64,000 bases of DNA from Humulus lupulus (GCF_963169125.1 NC_084795.1:264177042-264241041); one strand, 5' to 3'. Shown: positions 49,250 to 60,989, numbered from the stretch's first letter. Program-made: numbers and translations. Notes: generated by a model not told the origin, from the letters alone.

Positions 49250-50115
49250 CTAAAGATAATGGCGCCAGATTTTCAACGCAAAGACCACCGCTGCCAACTC
49301 CATAGCGTGAGTTGGATAGCGCTGCTCGTACTCCTTCAATTTTCGTGAGGCATAAGCTATCACCTTGTCATTTTGCATTAGCACGCAACCCAATCCTTGC
49401 TTTGATGCATCACAGTAGACTACGAACTTATCGTTGGGTGTCGGTACACTAAGTACTGGTGCTGAGCAAAGCTTATCCTTAAGCAACTGGAAGCTTTCTT
49501 CACACTTATCATTCCAGTTAAATTTTTGTTGTTTCCGGGTCAAGTTGGTGAGCGGAGTGGCTATCTTAGAAAAGCCCTCTATAAACTTCCTATAATAACC
49601 TGCTAGCCCTAAGAAGCTTCTTACTTCAGATGCGTTCTTTGGTCTGGGCCAATCCTTCACGGCCTCTACCTTTGATGGGTCTACTGCAACTCTGTCTTTC
49701 GATATAATGTGCCCGAGGAACGCCACTTGCGAAAGACAAAATTCGCATTTCTTGAACTTGGCGTAGAGTTGATGCTCCTTCAATAGCGTCAAAATCAACC
49801 TCAAATGTTCCTCGTGCTCTACTTCATCCTTGGAGTATATCAAAATGTTGTCGATGAACATAACGACGAATTATCTAAGTAATCCTTGAAGACCCTATTC
49901 ATTAAGTCCATAAATGCGGCTGGTGCGTTAGTAAGACCAAAAGACATAACCAAGAACTCGTAATGTCCATAACGAGTCCTAAAGGCTATCTTAGGAATAT
50001 CTTCTCCTTTTACCTTGAGTTGATGATACCCGGACCGTAAATCAATCTTTGAAAATACAGTCGCGCCTCGGAGTTGATTAAACAAGTCGTCGATTCGAGG
50101 TAGCGGGTACTTGTT
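49250..50115 (-). pseudogene. Chromovirus reverse transcriptase / RNase H
   Basis: The minus-strand frame 50115-49875 has [13 protein letters not shown] and [12 protein letters not shown], both classic RT boxes. A one-base loss near 49871 shifts the frame just before the active-site segment, which reads FIDNILIYS: the second Asp of the usual pair is Asn. RNase H ([28 protein letters not shown]) follows. A TAG at 49250-49252 ends the stretch. The frameshift and the Asn change each should abolish RT activity. Confidence 0.88.
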
Positions 50116-52050
50116 CTAAATCGTTACTTTGTTCAGCTCACGATAGTCTATACACACCCGCATACTTCCGTCTTTCTTCTTCACGAATAGCACCGGGGCT
50201 CCCCATGGCGAATGGCTTGGCCTAATAAAACCCAAGTCTAGGAGTTCTTGTAGCTGCGTCTTTAACTCCTTGAGTTCTGTAGGTGCCATCCGGTATGGTG
50301 CCTTAGAGATAGGCTCGGTGCCTGGTACTAATTCTATCGTGAAGTCTATTTCCTGAGTTGGCGGAAATCCTGGCAAGTCATCGGGAAATACCTCTGGAAA
50401 TTCTTGTATAACAAGTGGTGTCTCCCTTTCCACATTTGTGATGCTGGCTAAGAACGCTTGACATCCTTTCTCCATCATTCTCTGAGCTTTGAGAGATGAT
50501 ACCAATGGGGTGCGTAATCCTAAAGCTTGTCCCATGAAGCATAATCTCTGGCCGTCAGGAGTCTTGAACCTCACCTTCTTGCGTTTGTATTCGATGGTTG
50601 CGCCATGCCGTGCTAGCCAATCCATGCCTAATATCACGTCAAAGTCTTTGATCACCAGTTCTATCAGGTCTTCTTCTAGTTCTATGTCCTCAATCTTGAT
50701 CGGTATGCCTCGTACTATCCGTGATGATAGAACTACTTTGCCCGAAGGCAACTCGGTTACAAACCTAGTTCTAAATCTTTCACAAGGTTTGCCTAGTTTT
50801 TCTATCATTCCTAACGAGATATACGAATGAGTGGCTCCCGAATCAAATAATACAGAACATAAGTTATTGAGGATATAAACCTGACCTGTGACCACTTTAT
50901 TGCTAGCATCAGCCTCTCCTTGTGTTAAGGCAAAAACCCTAGCAGGAACCATCTTGTCGTCCTTCTTCCCTTCTGGCTTTTGCTGAGGACAATCTCTTTT
51001 ATGATGCCCTTCCTGACCACAGTTAAAACATTCCTTGGTGTTTGCGCGACATTCTCCAGGATGCTTCTTTTGACACTTAGCACATGGCGGGTCTTCCACG
51101 TAGCCCGGCCTATTTCCCCCATTATTCGTACGTGCCCTCTTATCGCTGTCGAATTTCTTGTTATCCGGATGCCGTCTTTTTTGGCCGTTACCGTTGTTGC
51201 TGGATTGATTGTTGCCATTATGGTTGTTGCTTTGACTGGTCTGAGGTTGATTCTGCTGTCTAGGTTCAGGCTTTCCGGCTTCCTCTTTACTTACATTAGC
51301 CTGCAACCTTTCTACTTCTATTGCCGTCTCAAGAACATCGGCATATGTAGTGTTTCCCGGGTTCGCTAGTTTAACCCCCATCTCGATTTTTGGTCGAAGT
51401 CCTCTAACAAATTTGTTCACCCTCAGAAAATCCGTTGGAACCATCTCAGATGCGAATTTAGCTAAGCGGTCGAACTGACGAGCATACTCTGCCACCGATA
51501 AAGTACCCTGCTTCAAGTTAGCGAACTCCTCAACTCTCGTAGCGAGTACAGCCGAATTGTAGTACTTTTTGTGGAACAGCTCCACAAATCGGGTCCATGT
51601 CATGGTGGCAACATCATGCGATTGTTGGACCAAGTCCCACCATATCCTGGCATCCTTCTTGAGCAAAGACGAGGCGCAGGATATGCGGTCCGCATTACTG
51701 AGATTCATGTGCGTCAGAATTGGCTCCGCATTCCTTAGCCACTCTTCTGCCTCAAAGGGGTCTGTAGTCCCTTCGAAGTTTGGAGCGTGCTGCTTGCGGA
51801 ACCTCTCATACACTGGCTCCATGTTCGGTACTGGATAGGGCGCGTAGTTCGTTACTGGGCATCCCCCATATGGACCAACTTGTCGGGGTGCTGGGGCCAT
51901 TTGTTGTGGCTGCGGCTGTGGTGGAAGCTGAGTCTGAGTCTGAGCCTGTTGTCGCTGCAAAAGTTCCTCGACTTGCTGTCGCAGTCTAGCGATCTCCGCA
52001 GTGTTGTCAGCTGGTGGTGCCGGCGCGTTGCGGCGGGCAGTAGCACACAC
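50116..52050 (-). pseudogene. Chromovirus gag, protease and start of RT
   Basis: An open stretch of 644 codons. The N-terminus is Gln/Pro-rich with a short coiled coil ([14 protein letters not shown]). The gag domain spans about residues 85-250 ([30 protein letters not shown]). A CCHC zinc knuckle lies near 341 ([14 protein letters not shown]), and the protease active site [10 protein letters not shown] near 400. The first RT box (CIDYRELNK) is at the very end, where a TAG (50116-50118) interrupts. The start at 52050 is the first Met of the frame. Without the stop it would run into RT as one polyprotein, as in other chromoviruses. Confidence 0.88.
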
Positions 52051-52671
52051 TCCCCTTCTGCGAACTGGAGGGGCTTCATTGGTCGCTGGAACAGCGTTGG
52101 AGGCGTTTCCGTTGGTGCATGCAGATCTTCAGAGCGACATCGTAGCAGAGTTCTAACAGTTGAAAGAAACATGTTAGAACTTTACCTAATAGGCTCTAAG
52201 ACAAAAACTTATTCTAAAACAAACATATCTCGGACCTATTTATTATGACTTCTTATGAAAAATTATATAAGTCTTTATTATTATTATAGTGGGTTTCTAT
52301 GCTTAGAAAAACAATCCATCTTTATTTTCTAAGTCTGTTTCTAATCATCCTATATGACTTAATTCTCAGGCTCGAAACTCATCTTTGTTCCAAAGTTAAC
52401 CATATTAAGGGAGGGTTGGGATCGATAAAAACGTTCCCACTACTATGGCCCCCTAACTCTCAATAAGGCACTTGGTTCATTGATTTGTATCCACCCTCAC
52501 CGAACTTAGTCATTATTCATTTTATTTATTATTTATTATGATTGCGAAAATAAAATCAAACTCATACATGATAATAAAGTAACATGTTATTCATTTGGAA
52601 AAAAAGTTTTTCACTTATTACAATCATAAAATAAAGAAATAAATAAAGCAAACAATGAAAAACTAACTATT

Positions 52672-53139
52672 CTAAAAATTAGGATCTTCTACATCTGATC
52701 CTTCATCTAGCATGTCATCATCTATCTCCTCATAATCATCATTGTCATGTGCATCAAAATGTCCTCTAGGAAGGTTTGTGAAAATCCTATGTTTTTGCTC
52801 ATTTGAAAACTGAAATTCGGATTTTGGAGTGAACCTAACTAAGAGGAAATAATATCGCATTGCTACTGGCAGTTCGTCCTCATCATTCATGGTTTCCCAT
52901 ATTTCTTCTAAGGCTACTATTACAGGATGAAAATCTTTAAATAGCCTAATTATTAATACATATTGTTCCGTTGATCTCATTATTATTTGCTTAGACTCTT
53001 GAAGGTGACCTATCTCTTTGTGGAACAAAAGTAGTCTTCGTGTGATTCTTTCTAGTGCTCCTACGGTGTTTCTTGGCTCCCTTATTCTTTTTAAAGCCTT
53101 AATGGCTCGAATATCCTGATAGGTTGAAGCTCCGTTCAT
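52672..53139 (-). CDS. Uncharacterised 155-residue ORF in the chromovirus leader
   Basis: This frame lies between the primer-binding site (53280-53291) and gag (from 52050), in the same orientation as gag. I do not recognise a domain. The first two thirds are mixed charged/hydrophobic and look helical (MNGASTYQDIRAIKALKRIR, LLLFHKEIGHLQESKQIIMR). The C-terminal 35 residues are very acidic (HDNDDYEEIDDDMLDEGSDV). About 620 bases without a long frame separate it from gag. It is absent from the textbook chromovirus layout and could be an extra gene, a captured host exon or a chance frame. Confidence 0.5.
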   Translation of the reverse strand: MNGASTYQDIRAIKALKRIREPRNTVGALERITRRLLLFHKEIGHLQESKQIIMRSTEQYVLIIRLFKDFHPVIVALEEIWETMNDEDELPVAMRYYFLLVRFTPKSEFQFSNEQKHRIFTNLPRGHFDAHDNDDYEEIDDDMLDEGSDVEDPNF

Positions 53140-53279
53140 ACTTAACTGAAAACATAAACATTAAAGTTGTTAGCTATACACATAAGCAAAATAACTTATA
53201 ACTTAAATACTTACTTGGCGGTCAGATTCGGAGCTTTTGAGTGTGTGTATCGAGGAGAACTTCATGCGAAGGAACCGTT

Positions 53280-53291
53280 GCTCTGATACCA
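53280..53291 (-). other. Primer-binding site (initiator Met tRNA type)
   Basis: TGGTATCAGAGC on the minus strand, two bases after the 5' LTR end. It is complementary to the 3' end of initiator methionine tRNA and is the usual primer site of this group. Confidence 0.88.
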
Positions 53292-53293
53292 AC

Positions 53294-55196
53294 TGTAACG
53301 ACCCAACTACTCTAGACTTTTGGACCATTAACAAAACTATACATGAACACTAATCCTTAATAAAACTTACAAGTGAAAATACCATAACTTTATTAATAAA
53401 CTTGTAGAAATAAAAGTTAAACTTACATAAAATTCAAGTTAGGATATGGGATCCCATTGTTTTAAAATCAAAACATGACATAATTAAAAAGAGATTTACA
53501 TAATAAAATGCGGAAAAATACATGTAAAAACCATAAGAAACAAAACTACATTCTCGAATCGAAACGCTCGGCTCTTGAATCCATTCCGCCTCAATACACA
53601 TTCTCCAAGCTTCCAAGAACCTTTCCCGCCACTAAGACTATTTTCCTGCACATATAAACAAAAAGGAGTGAACCTAATGCCCAGCAAGGAAAAATCTAAC
53701 ACATAGTCCATATACATAAATTTCATAAAAACATAAAAACATAACATAAGACTTATATCACATACATACTATAATGGCCATTATTACTTGGGGTCCCATA
53801 GACTAAACAAGTCATATGCCCATTAGATTAGTGGGGTCTTGCTAGCTAAGCAAGTCATATGTCCATAATCTATTTGGGGCTTGTTAGTCATATAGGTCAT
53901 ATGCCCAAGCCTACAAACATATTTAACATAACATATTTCATAACAAAAAAAAAACATAAGATAACATATAAAAAAAAAAAACATATAACATATAAATTCT
54001 ATCCTATTTTCCTTACCAAAATTACCGGGATATGAGGACAGAGTTGGGACTTTGGAACACTCCTAAAAACCATTTGTAACAGAGTGAGTACTTTGAAGAA
54101 AAGAAATGAAAGGAATGGGAGGACTATACCATTGAGAATATACTTACCAAAAACTTATGTGCAAGTTCTTAGATTTCCTAACCAAAATAAAGAATAAGGT
54201 TAGAAGGCTGAGTAGAAGATTATGAGAACTTAAATAAAATAATGCCAATGAACTAGAGTGTGGGAATACCTTGAAGACTTGTAAGACCAATCTAAACCTT
54301 GAACCGAAATGCTATAAAACCTTACTTCCCAAGTGTTTGATAAGCTCATGATGATCAAGCTTATGATTCCCAACCCAAGTGTTTACACTCTCACACTCAC
54401 CTAGCAACTTGCAGCCTCTGAACTTAGAGTAATAGATGAATAAATGGCTGGGTACTAGGTCCTATTTATAGAGTTTAGGAATGAAGAGATCTTCATTTAA
54501 CTTGAATAAAAATAATGGCTTTTTAAGTGAAAAACATTTGAATTATCGTTCAGTAGAGGCTGAAGACTCGTTCAAAAAGATGCTGGACTTATCAAGAGGT
54601 TGAAGGTTTGAATGGAAAACGATTTTAAAAACTTTCAAATTATGCTGAGAGGGGCGATATATCGCCTGGGCTAGTATGCCCGAGGCAATCGTGCATCGTT
54701 TCGGGTTTTTCGTATCTTCGTGCTGCGATATATCACCCCCTATATCCGCGATATATCGGCATACGCTGATTATTTAAACACAAAATTACACATTTTTAGC
54801 TTAATTTAAATTGAGTAAACAACCTTGACTAAGCCCTCTAACGTTTTCAAAGCTATTGACTGACCTTAGAGTATTCAAATTTTACCCTTAATAAATTTAA
54901 TCCTCAAAATACTTAATCATTAATAACCCATACATAACATGTGCTATTATCTAATTGGTTCTTATCTAAACCTTATAATATAATAAATATTACCCTCAAT
55001 ATCAGTCATATTAATCAAACCTTAGGTTAAAATTAATATTCTTAAACTATAGGTTAAACTTAGAAAATCTACAAGTACTACTACGAGTGTCCAAATAAAT
55101 CCCGGTCTGAACCAAAAATCCACAGTCATAAAGATAATACTATTATTACTATTATACTACTATCTACTTAGCTAAGTAAAGTTCTTGGACTCTACA
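53294..55196 (-). repeat. 5' LTR of the chromovirus
   Basis: The same 1,903-bp length as the 3' copy, with about 17 substitutions. Differences concentrate in the GCGATATATCGC block (54653-54775), several of them G/A or C/T changes. Confidence 0.93.
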
Positions 55197-55479
55197 TCAT
55201 TTAGCCGCGTTGCCTCGACTAACTGTTCATGCAACCTCCAATTTTCGAGCTCAACTGTTGGCACATACCCTCTGGATTATAATAATCCTGCTCATTAGGT
55301 CTAGAACTTTAACCAGGCCATCCTCTGGGAGATGATGAGGCGCTCCCCTCATCTGGACTCCGGTCCACGTCTAGTTGTTTTCCAGGCCTTCGAGGATGCT
55401 CCTCAACACGTGGAGTATTTTCCTCAGGGATTTGGGGAAGTGTTCGCCCACTGGTTCCAGGAATATTCAACGCAGCCAT
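55197..55479 (-). pseudogene. Tat gag N-terminus
   Basis: ATG at 55479 opens MAALNIPGTSGRTLPQIPEE, a hydrophilic, Pro/Arg/Glu-rich start, about 75 bases after the inferred 5' LTR end. A stop appears near 55312. The rest lies across the chromovirus at 45591. Confidence 0.55.
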
Positions 55480-55898
55480 TATTGCTAAGCGGGAAGTTTT
55501 TCGCTAAATGGTAAGAAGAATTGCTTAATGCTCTCAACAAAATCACCAAACTATTGACGTCATTTTTCGTCAACTTAATTATGTAAAGCAATTAAACAGG
55601 AAGAAAAGAAAAGAAAGAGATTTTTACGTGGTTCAGTAGTCACTTTTATTAGCATGCATGTGTTAGAGCTTCAGGAAAGAGCAATTTCATAGAGTGTTTC
55701 TCAGTACAAAGTTGTGCATGAGTACAAATGATCAGATCCAAACTATTTATAGACCCGGTTACAAGAATATCTTCCCACAAGTTTAGGGAAGTTACAACAT
55801 ATATTCAAATTTAAATTCAAATAAATATTTGAATAATAATAATAATAATTAAAAAAAAGGAAATTAGATTTTAGCGTGAGCTCCTCCTTCTCTCTGCC

Positions 55899-56871
55899 AT
55901 GGCGCGGCGTAGAAGGGCGGTGCAGAAGCTTGTTCAGACTGATTCTAGATAGGAACTCCCTTCAACCAACGTTATCTCGCCAATTTCTCCAGAGGCTGAA
56001 TTGATTAGCGAGGAAATAGCAGATGAGGATGTGCCCTCGGATGTAAATGTGATCCCAGATTTCGTGGAAACTGCTCCTTCTCCGACTATTCTGTCAACGA
56101 CGAAGGTTGGGTCTGCATCGTGGGCGGAAGAGGTAGAGAGCCAATCATTCCAAGATGCTGCGAAGGCTAACTGGTCTCGGTTCAAGGATTCCCTTCCTTT
56201 TCAGGGGGGTTCGAAACTGGAATTTAAAGAGCCCCTTCAGATGGATGGTCAGAAGATAGCCCAGCTAGATATTGATGAAATTGAAGTTGAAGCTTCATAC
56301 TGGAAATCTGCTCTGATATGTGTCGTTATTGGAGCTAATCCTCATTTACCAGTGTTCGAAGGATTTGTCAATCGGATTTGGGGGAAACTTGGGATTCTTC
56401 GGGTAGCAAGGATGAATTCTGGCTTTACGATGGTAACATTCAGAGATGAGGCTACACGAGATTTGGTTCTTGAAGCAGGGGTAGTTCATTTCGATAGAAA
56501 ACCTGTTATACTCAGACCTTGGACAACTGATATTGAGTCTTTGAAAACGATCAAATCAATTCCGGTTTGGATCCGCCTTCCTGACCTTGGTCTGCAATAT
56601 TGGGGTACAAATTGTCTGAGTGCATTGGTTAGCACTTTCATCACGGTTATCTAAAGAGAAAGATCTGAAATCTCAGACTGAGGATATGCCTAAGGAGCAT
56701 GGTTGGGCTACTCCGAAAAAACCAGGTTCAATGAAGTCCATAGCCCTTGTCACTGATCAGATTTCAAAGAATGCTTTCAGTGTTCTCCAAGAACAGAAGC
56801 AATATCTCAAAGATCCTTCAGTCTTACTGAATTTGAATGGACAGTTTCAATATCATGAGTTGGAATGTTAG
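55899..56871 (+). pseudogene. LINE ORF1 (DUF4283-type RNA-binding protein), damaged
   Basis: ATG at 55899 opens MARRRRAVQKLVQ. A TAG (55950-55952) interrupts in frame and the stretch 56001-56654 is open. It contains a DUF4283 domain (YWKSALICVVIGANPHLPVFEGFVNRIWGKL in part, GFTMVTFRDEATRDLVLEAG, RPWTTDIESLK). The usual zinc knuckle that follows is missing: a deletion near 56640 joins directly to a tail in another frame that ends at 56871 and overlaps ORF2. Confidence 0.8.
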
Positions 56872-59800
56872 AGGGTTAAATAAAAGGAATAAGCAGATAT
56901 CAGTTGTGGATGTTTGCAAGATAAATAAGATAGGTTTAGGGGCTCTCCTAGAAACCAAAATAAAAGGTGACCGTGTTAAAGAGGTTATGAACTCTAGTTT
57001 TCAGGGATGGGATTATTACAGTAGCAAGAGTTTGGAAGGGAGAATTCTGCTTATTTGGAAGGCCAGTTGGCTAAAGGTTGAAGTCCTGGTTGATAATGCC
57101 CAGTTTATTCTGTGTACAGTCCAACTTTGGGCTTCAGGTCAGGCTTTCTGTTTAACTGTGGTTTATGGGGCTAATCAGATGGAGATCAGGAGAGACATGT
57201 GGTCTGAGTTGTCTGCATTGTCCCTCCCTATCAAACTGTGGTTGATTTTAGGCGACTTTAACTCTGTGTTTGAACCAACTGACCGTGTGGGAGGCAAGGC
57301 AATTACTCCTAAAGAATTTGAGGACTCTCTTAGATGGCTTGATCTTGGGCTAGTGGAAGAATTGAAGCTGCTGGGCTCTTATTATACGTGGTCTAACAAT
57401 CAAGAAGGGAACAACCGCATCTTTTCCAAGTTTGATAGAGTGTTTATTAATGAGGATTGGCATGATTCTTTCCCTAATGTCAATGCTATAGCTAAATGGG
57501 AGGTCATATCTGATCACTGTGCTGTAATCCTGAAGCATATAACTGTTCAAAAGTCTGGCTTAGCTCCTTTCCGTTTTTTCAATATGTGGACAACTCATCC
57601 TCAATTCAAAGTTACAGTCATGTCTAGCTGGAATGCCCCTGTAGCAATAGAGAGTTATGGTTTACAACAGATCATGAGGAAATTACATCGGCTTAAGTCT
57701 ATCTTGAAGAGATTCAATTGGAGGGTTGTTGGGAATATAGTTAAGAACTATGAGGACAGTAAATTGAGATACCAGCAAGCAAAAAGTAATTTGTTTTCCA
57801 ATCCGAATGATTAGATTTTAAGAGATATTGAGCGAACTTCTCATATGGAATTCAAAGCTCAAGAGGTAGCTTATGCAAGTTATCTTTATCATAAGAGTAA
57901 GGTTGATTGGATTCGGTTTGGTGATGAGAACTCCTCCATGTTCTATGCCAGTATGAAGAGACGGAAGACTGTTAATAGAATCGTTTCTTATGTTGATGAT
58001 CAAGGCAGAGTTGAGGTGGATTACTCAAAGGTAATCAGTCATTTTACTCAACATTTCCAGTCTTTCTTAGGAGGAATTAGTGCAGCTTTTGGTTTTATAG
58101 AGCATTCTGTGGTTCAGACAGGTTATACTCTTAGCCTTGATGACCAATCTTATCTTATAAAACCTTTCTCCTACCAAGAAGTAAAAAAAGCCATGTTTAG
58201 CATTAAGGCTGTTAAGAGTCCTGGTCCGGACGGTTTTGGTGCTAGTTTTTATAAGAGTATGTGGGCTGGTATAGGCAAAGAAGTGGCTACAGCTGTGATT
58301 GATTTTTTTGACAGAGGTTGCATTCCGAAGGCACTGAATAGTACAATTTTAGCCCTCATTCCTAAAGTTAGTCATCCTTCTATGGCCTCTGACTATCATC
58401 CCATAGCTTGTTGCAATACCCTCTATAAATGTATTTCAAAAATGCTCTGTAATAGGCTGAACTCAATTCTTCCTAAGTTGACCAATCAAAACCAAGGAGC
58501 TTTTGTTAAGAATAGAACTTTAGCTCATAATGTTCTTATTCTTCAAGACCTTCTTAAAGGTTATAATAGGAAGCGAATTTCTCCTTGTTGCTTAATGAAA
58601 ATAGACCTTAGCAAGGCCTACGATTCTATTGATTGGGACTTTCTTGAGAATCTGCTGAATGCTTTCAAGTTCCCGGGCCGTTTCATTAAATGGATAATGG
58701 TTTGTTTCAGAGGCTCTTTGTATTGTATTCAAATAAATGGCCAGCTGTATGGTAACTTTAAAGGAGGTAAGGGTCTGAGGCAAGGGGACCCCATTTCCCC
58801 CCTTCTTTTTGTTCTTGTTATGGAGTACCTCACTCGAGCATTACATGGGGCTGTTTTGGATAAAAATTTCAAGTTTCACCCGCTTTGTAAGTCTTTGAAT
58901 ATCGTTAATCTTTGTTTTGCGGATGACTTACTTCTAGTTTGTAAAGCTCAAGAAAAATCCATTCAGATTTTACATCAGACTTTCAAGACTTTTTCAATTG
59001 CTTCAGGGCTGAGTATAAATCAAGCCAAGTCCCGCATGTACTTTGGAGGAATTTCTCCAGCTGAGAAGGAGATTATGCTGAATATTACTAATATGACAGA
59101 AGGGAGTTTTCCCTTAATGTACCTTGGTATTCCTCTTCGACCTACAAAATGGAAAGCTATGGACTATGATCTCATAATATCGAAAATTAGGCAAAGGCTT
59201 CACAGTTGGACCAGCCGCAATCTGTCTTATGCGGGGCGTGTTCAACTTATTCAGTCTACTTTGTTGGGGATTCGAAACTTTTGGATGAGCATTTTTCTTC
59301 TACCTCAAAAAGTTATCAGAGAAATTGACTTATTGTGTAGAAATTACTTATGGGGTGGAAATGGCATGAGAAGGAAGTTTCACCTTGCTTCTTGGGATTT
59401 GGTGTGTAGACCTAAGAGCTATGGAGGTTTAGGTTTTAAAGAGGGTGTCCTGTGGAATAAGATCAATCTAGCAAAGTACATTTGGGCTATCTCTTCTAAA
59501 CAAGATAGCCTTTGGGTAAAATGGGTCAATTGCATTTATATGAAAGGTGTTCGGTTTTGGGATTACAAGTTGCAACATGATACCAGTTGGTATTGGAAAA
59601 AGCTTGTTAAGTTGAGTAAGAATTTGTCTGATGTTATCTTGGACGCTGCTGTCTGTAAGGGGAAACTAAAACTGAGTTCTCTGTATCTCCATTTCACCAC
59701 TGGTGTCCCTTTTGCTGGTATGCAGACAGTTTGGTGCAAGCTTTCTCAGCCCAAGCATCGCTTCATTCTTTGGATGGCTGTCCAACAGAAGCTCCTCACT

Positions 59801-60127
59801 AGAGACCTACTTCACCACTGTCAAATCCCTGTCGTCTCCCTTCTCTGCCCAGTTTGTGAGTCAGCCTTGGAGAGTCATGCTCATCTATACTTTGAGTGTT
59901 GGTTTTCAAGGAAGGTTCTCAAGATGGTTTCCAACTGGCTGGGTACATTAGTTTGGCCTGAGGAGTATCAGAAATGGTGTAGTTGGCTAAATGATCCCAG
60001 GAAAGATATCTTGTCCAAGGTTGTTTCAGCTTCTCTAGCTGCCTGTGTGTACTTCATATGGATTAATAGGACAAGTGCTGGCTGGAGAGTAGTTGTTATA
60101 CTGTGGTTTTTGTTGCTGATCTCATAA
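56837..60127 (+). pseudogene. LINE ORF2: endonuclease and reverse transcriptase, one stop
   Basis: One frame of about 1,096 codons with a single TAG at 57812-57814. The APE-type endonuclease shows MSWNVRGLN (7), LLETK (about 40), LGDFN (about 140) and SDH (225-227). The RT shows KSPGPDGFGASFYK, KIDLSKAYDSIDW, RQGDPISPLLF and the FADD active site (Asp 696-697). A zinc-binding RT tail (HRFILWMAVQQKLLTRD, CPVCESALESHAHLYFEC) follows. No RNase H domain is present before the end. The overlap with ORF1 is 35 bases. Apart from the stop the frame is intact. Confidence 0.88.
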
Positions 60128-60713
60128 GAGATTCAGTTAAGGCTAGAGTTCATAATTTTAGCCATAGATGTACAAATTTGACTTTAAGGGAGAAAATGAT
60201 GCTTCAATTTTTTTCTCTAGTTTGTTGTTGAGGGGGAGTTGATTTCTCCTGCCGTTGTTTGTATTGTTGGTTTGATCAATATAATTTTCATTTCTTGATC
60301 AAAAAATAATAATAATAATAATACAACTTAAATGCATTATTTAAATAAAGATCCCACAAAAATAGGGATTTAATATACGGTTTAACCTAATCCCAAAAAA
60401 ATAGGGATTTCCTAATAACTTTTTCGTGTGTATGTTTAACGCGTCTTCGAGTTTGAACACTGCTTCAACACGATTTCGAGCTCACCGTTCCAGTTATCTC
60501 CACCTCTTTACTCGACTAGTTTTTTGAACTCATCCTTTTGGAGGAGACTTCTGCCTTCGAGCCTACAACTCATGCTTGAGTGTTGATGACATGACATTGG
60601 AATTTTGTGTTTATTTGTGCAAGTATAATGTCAATACTTGTTAACTTCGAGCTTACAACTTATAAGCCTATATTTCGAGGCTATTTATTTATTCTCAAAA
60701 TTTGAGTTTAACA

Positions 60714-60989
60714 AACTTATTAAAGAATTTTTTTTTGGAAAATTATTAAAACAATAATAAAATAGAATGATTGAACTGAACATAAAAAATAAATTAAAAG
60801 AAATTGAGAAAAAATATTAAGAATGAATCAAAAAATAATTTAATTTTTTTAATAAATGGAGTGCCTATATGTAGATATCATCCTCCATTAATTATTATTT
60901 ACAAAAATAACACCCAATTTTTTTTGTTCTTTTTCACAAATAAGCCAGCCGTTAAATTCTATTGGTAGTTCTGCAAATACCTTAATGCC
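60714..60989. other. Upstream region of the mTERF gene
   Basis: AT-rich flank between the Tat LTR and the mTERF start codon. It must hold the promoter and leader, but no clear TATA box stands out. Confidence 0.4.

Larger units (their letters stand above)
45592..55196 (-). mobile_element. Nearly intact chromovirus (Tekay/Del-like Ty3/gypsy), 9.6 kb
   Basis: Two 1,903-bp LTRs (45592-47494 and 53294-55196) face the same way and are flanked by TCATT on both sides (45587-45591 and 55197-55201). A primer-binding site, gag-pol and a polypurine tract lie between them. The LTRs differ at about 17 substitutions by eye (near 0.9 percent) plus small poly-A indels, so insertion was recent. The pol frame has two TAG stops, one frameshift and an altered RT active site, so this copy is not autonomous. 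Confidence 0.93.
55850..60306 (+). mobile_element. L1-type LINE inserted in an AAT microsatellite
   Basis: It has ORF1 and ORF2 in order, ends in an A-rich tail (GATCAAAAAATAATAATAAT), and is flanked on both sides by AAT repeats that belong to the Tat LTR. The target duplication cannot be told apart from the microsatellite. It looks close to full length at the 5' end because ORF1's start is present. Confidence 0.85.
22233..60713 (-). mobile_element. Tat-lineage Ty3/gypsy element, expanded to 38 kb by nested insertions
   Basis: Two related LTR copies face the same way: 22233-22773, and 55555-60713 interrupted by a LINE. Between them, read on the minus strand, lie gag, protease, RT, RNase H and integrase fragments in the normal gypsy order. 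After integrase comes an antisense gene, a hallmark of Tat-lineage elements such as Grande and Retand. Removing the solo LTRs, the chromovirus and the LINE leaves about 12-13 kb, a normal size for this lineage. All coding parts are decayed. The integrase reads Lys at the third catalytic position (near 29960), so the element is dead. Confidence 0.75.
55555..60713 (-). repeat. 5' LTR of the Tat element, split by a LINE
   Basis: The flanking parts 55733-55850 and 60306-60713 together match 22233-22773. The minus-strand start is at 60713 (TGTTAAACTC). The far end is set at TGACGTCATTTTTCGTCAA (55555) because its minus-strand end would be TCA, but this is a guess. A TTTTTACGTGGTTCAG segment (55621) is typical of plant LTR U5. 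Confidence 0.65.

Noticed and set aside
51787..52248. 153-codon plus-strand frame
   Set aside because: Antisense shadow of the chromovirus gag N-terminus.
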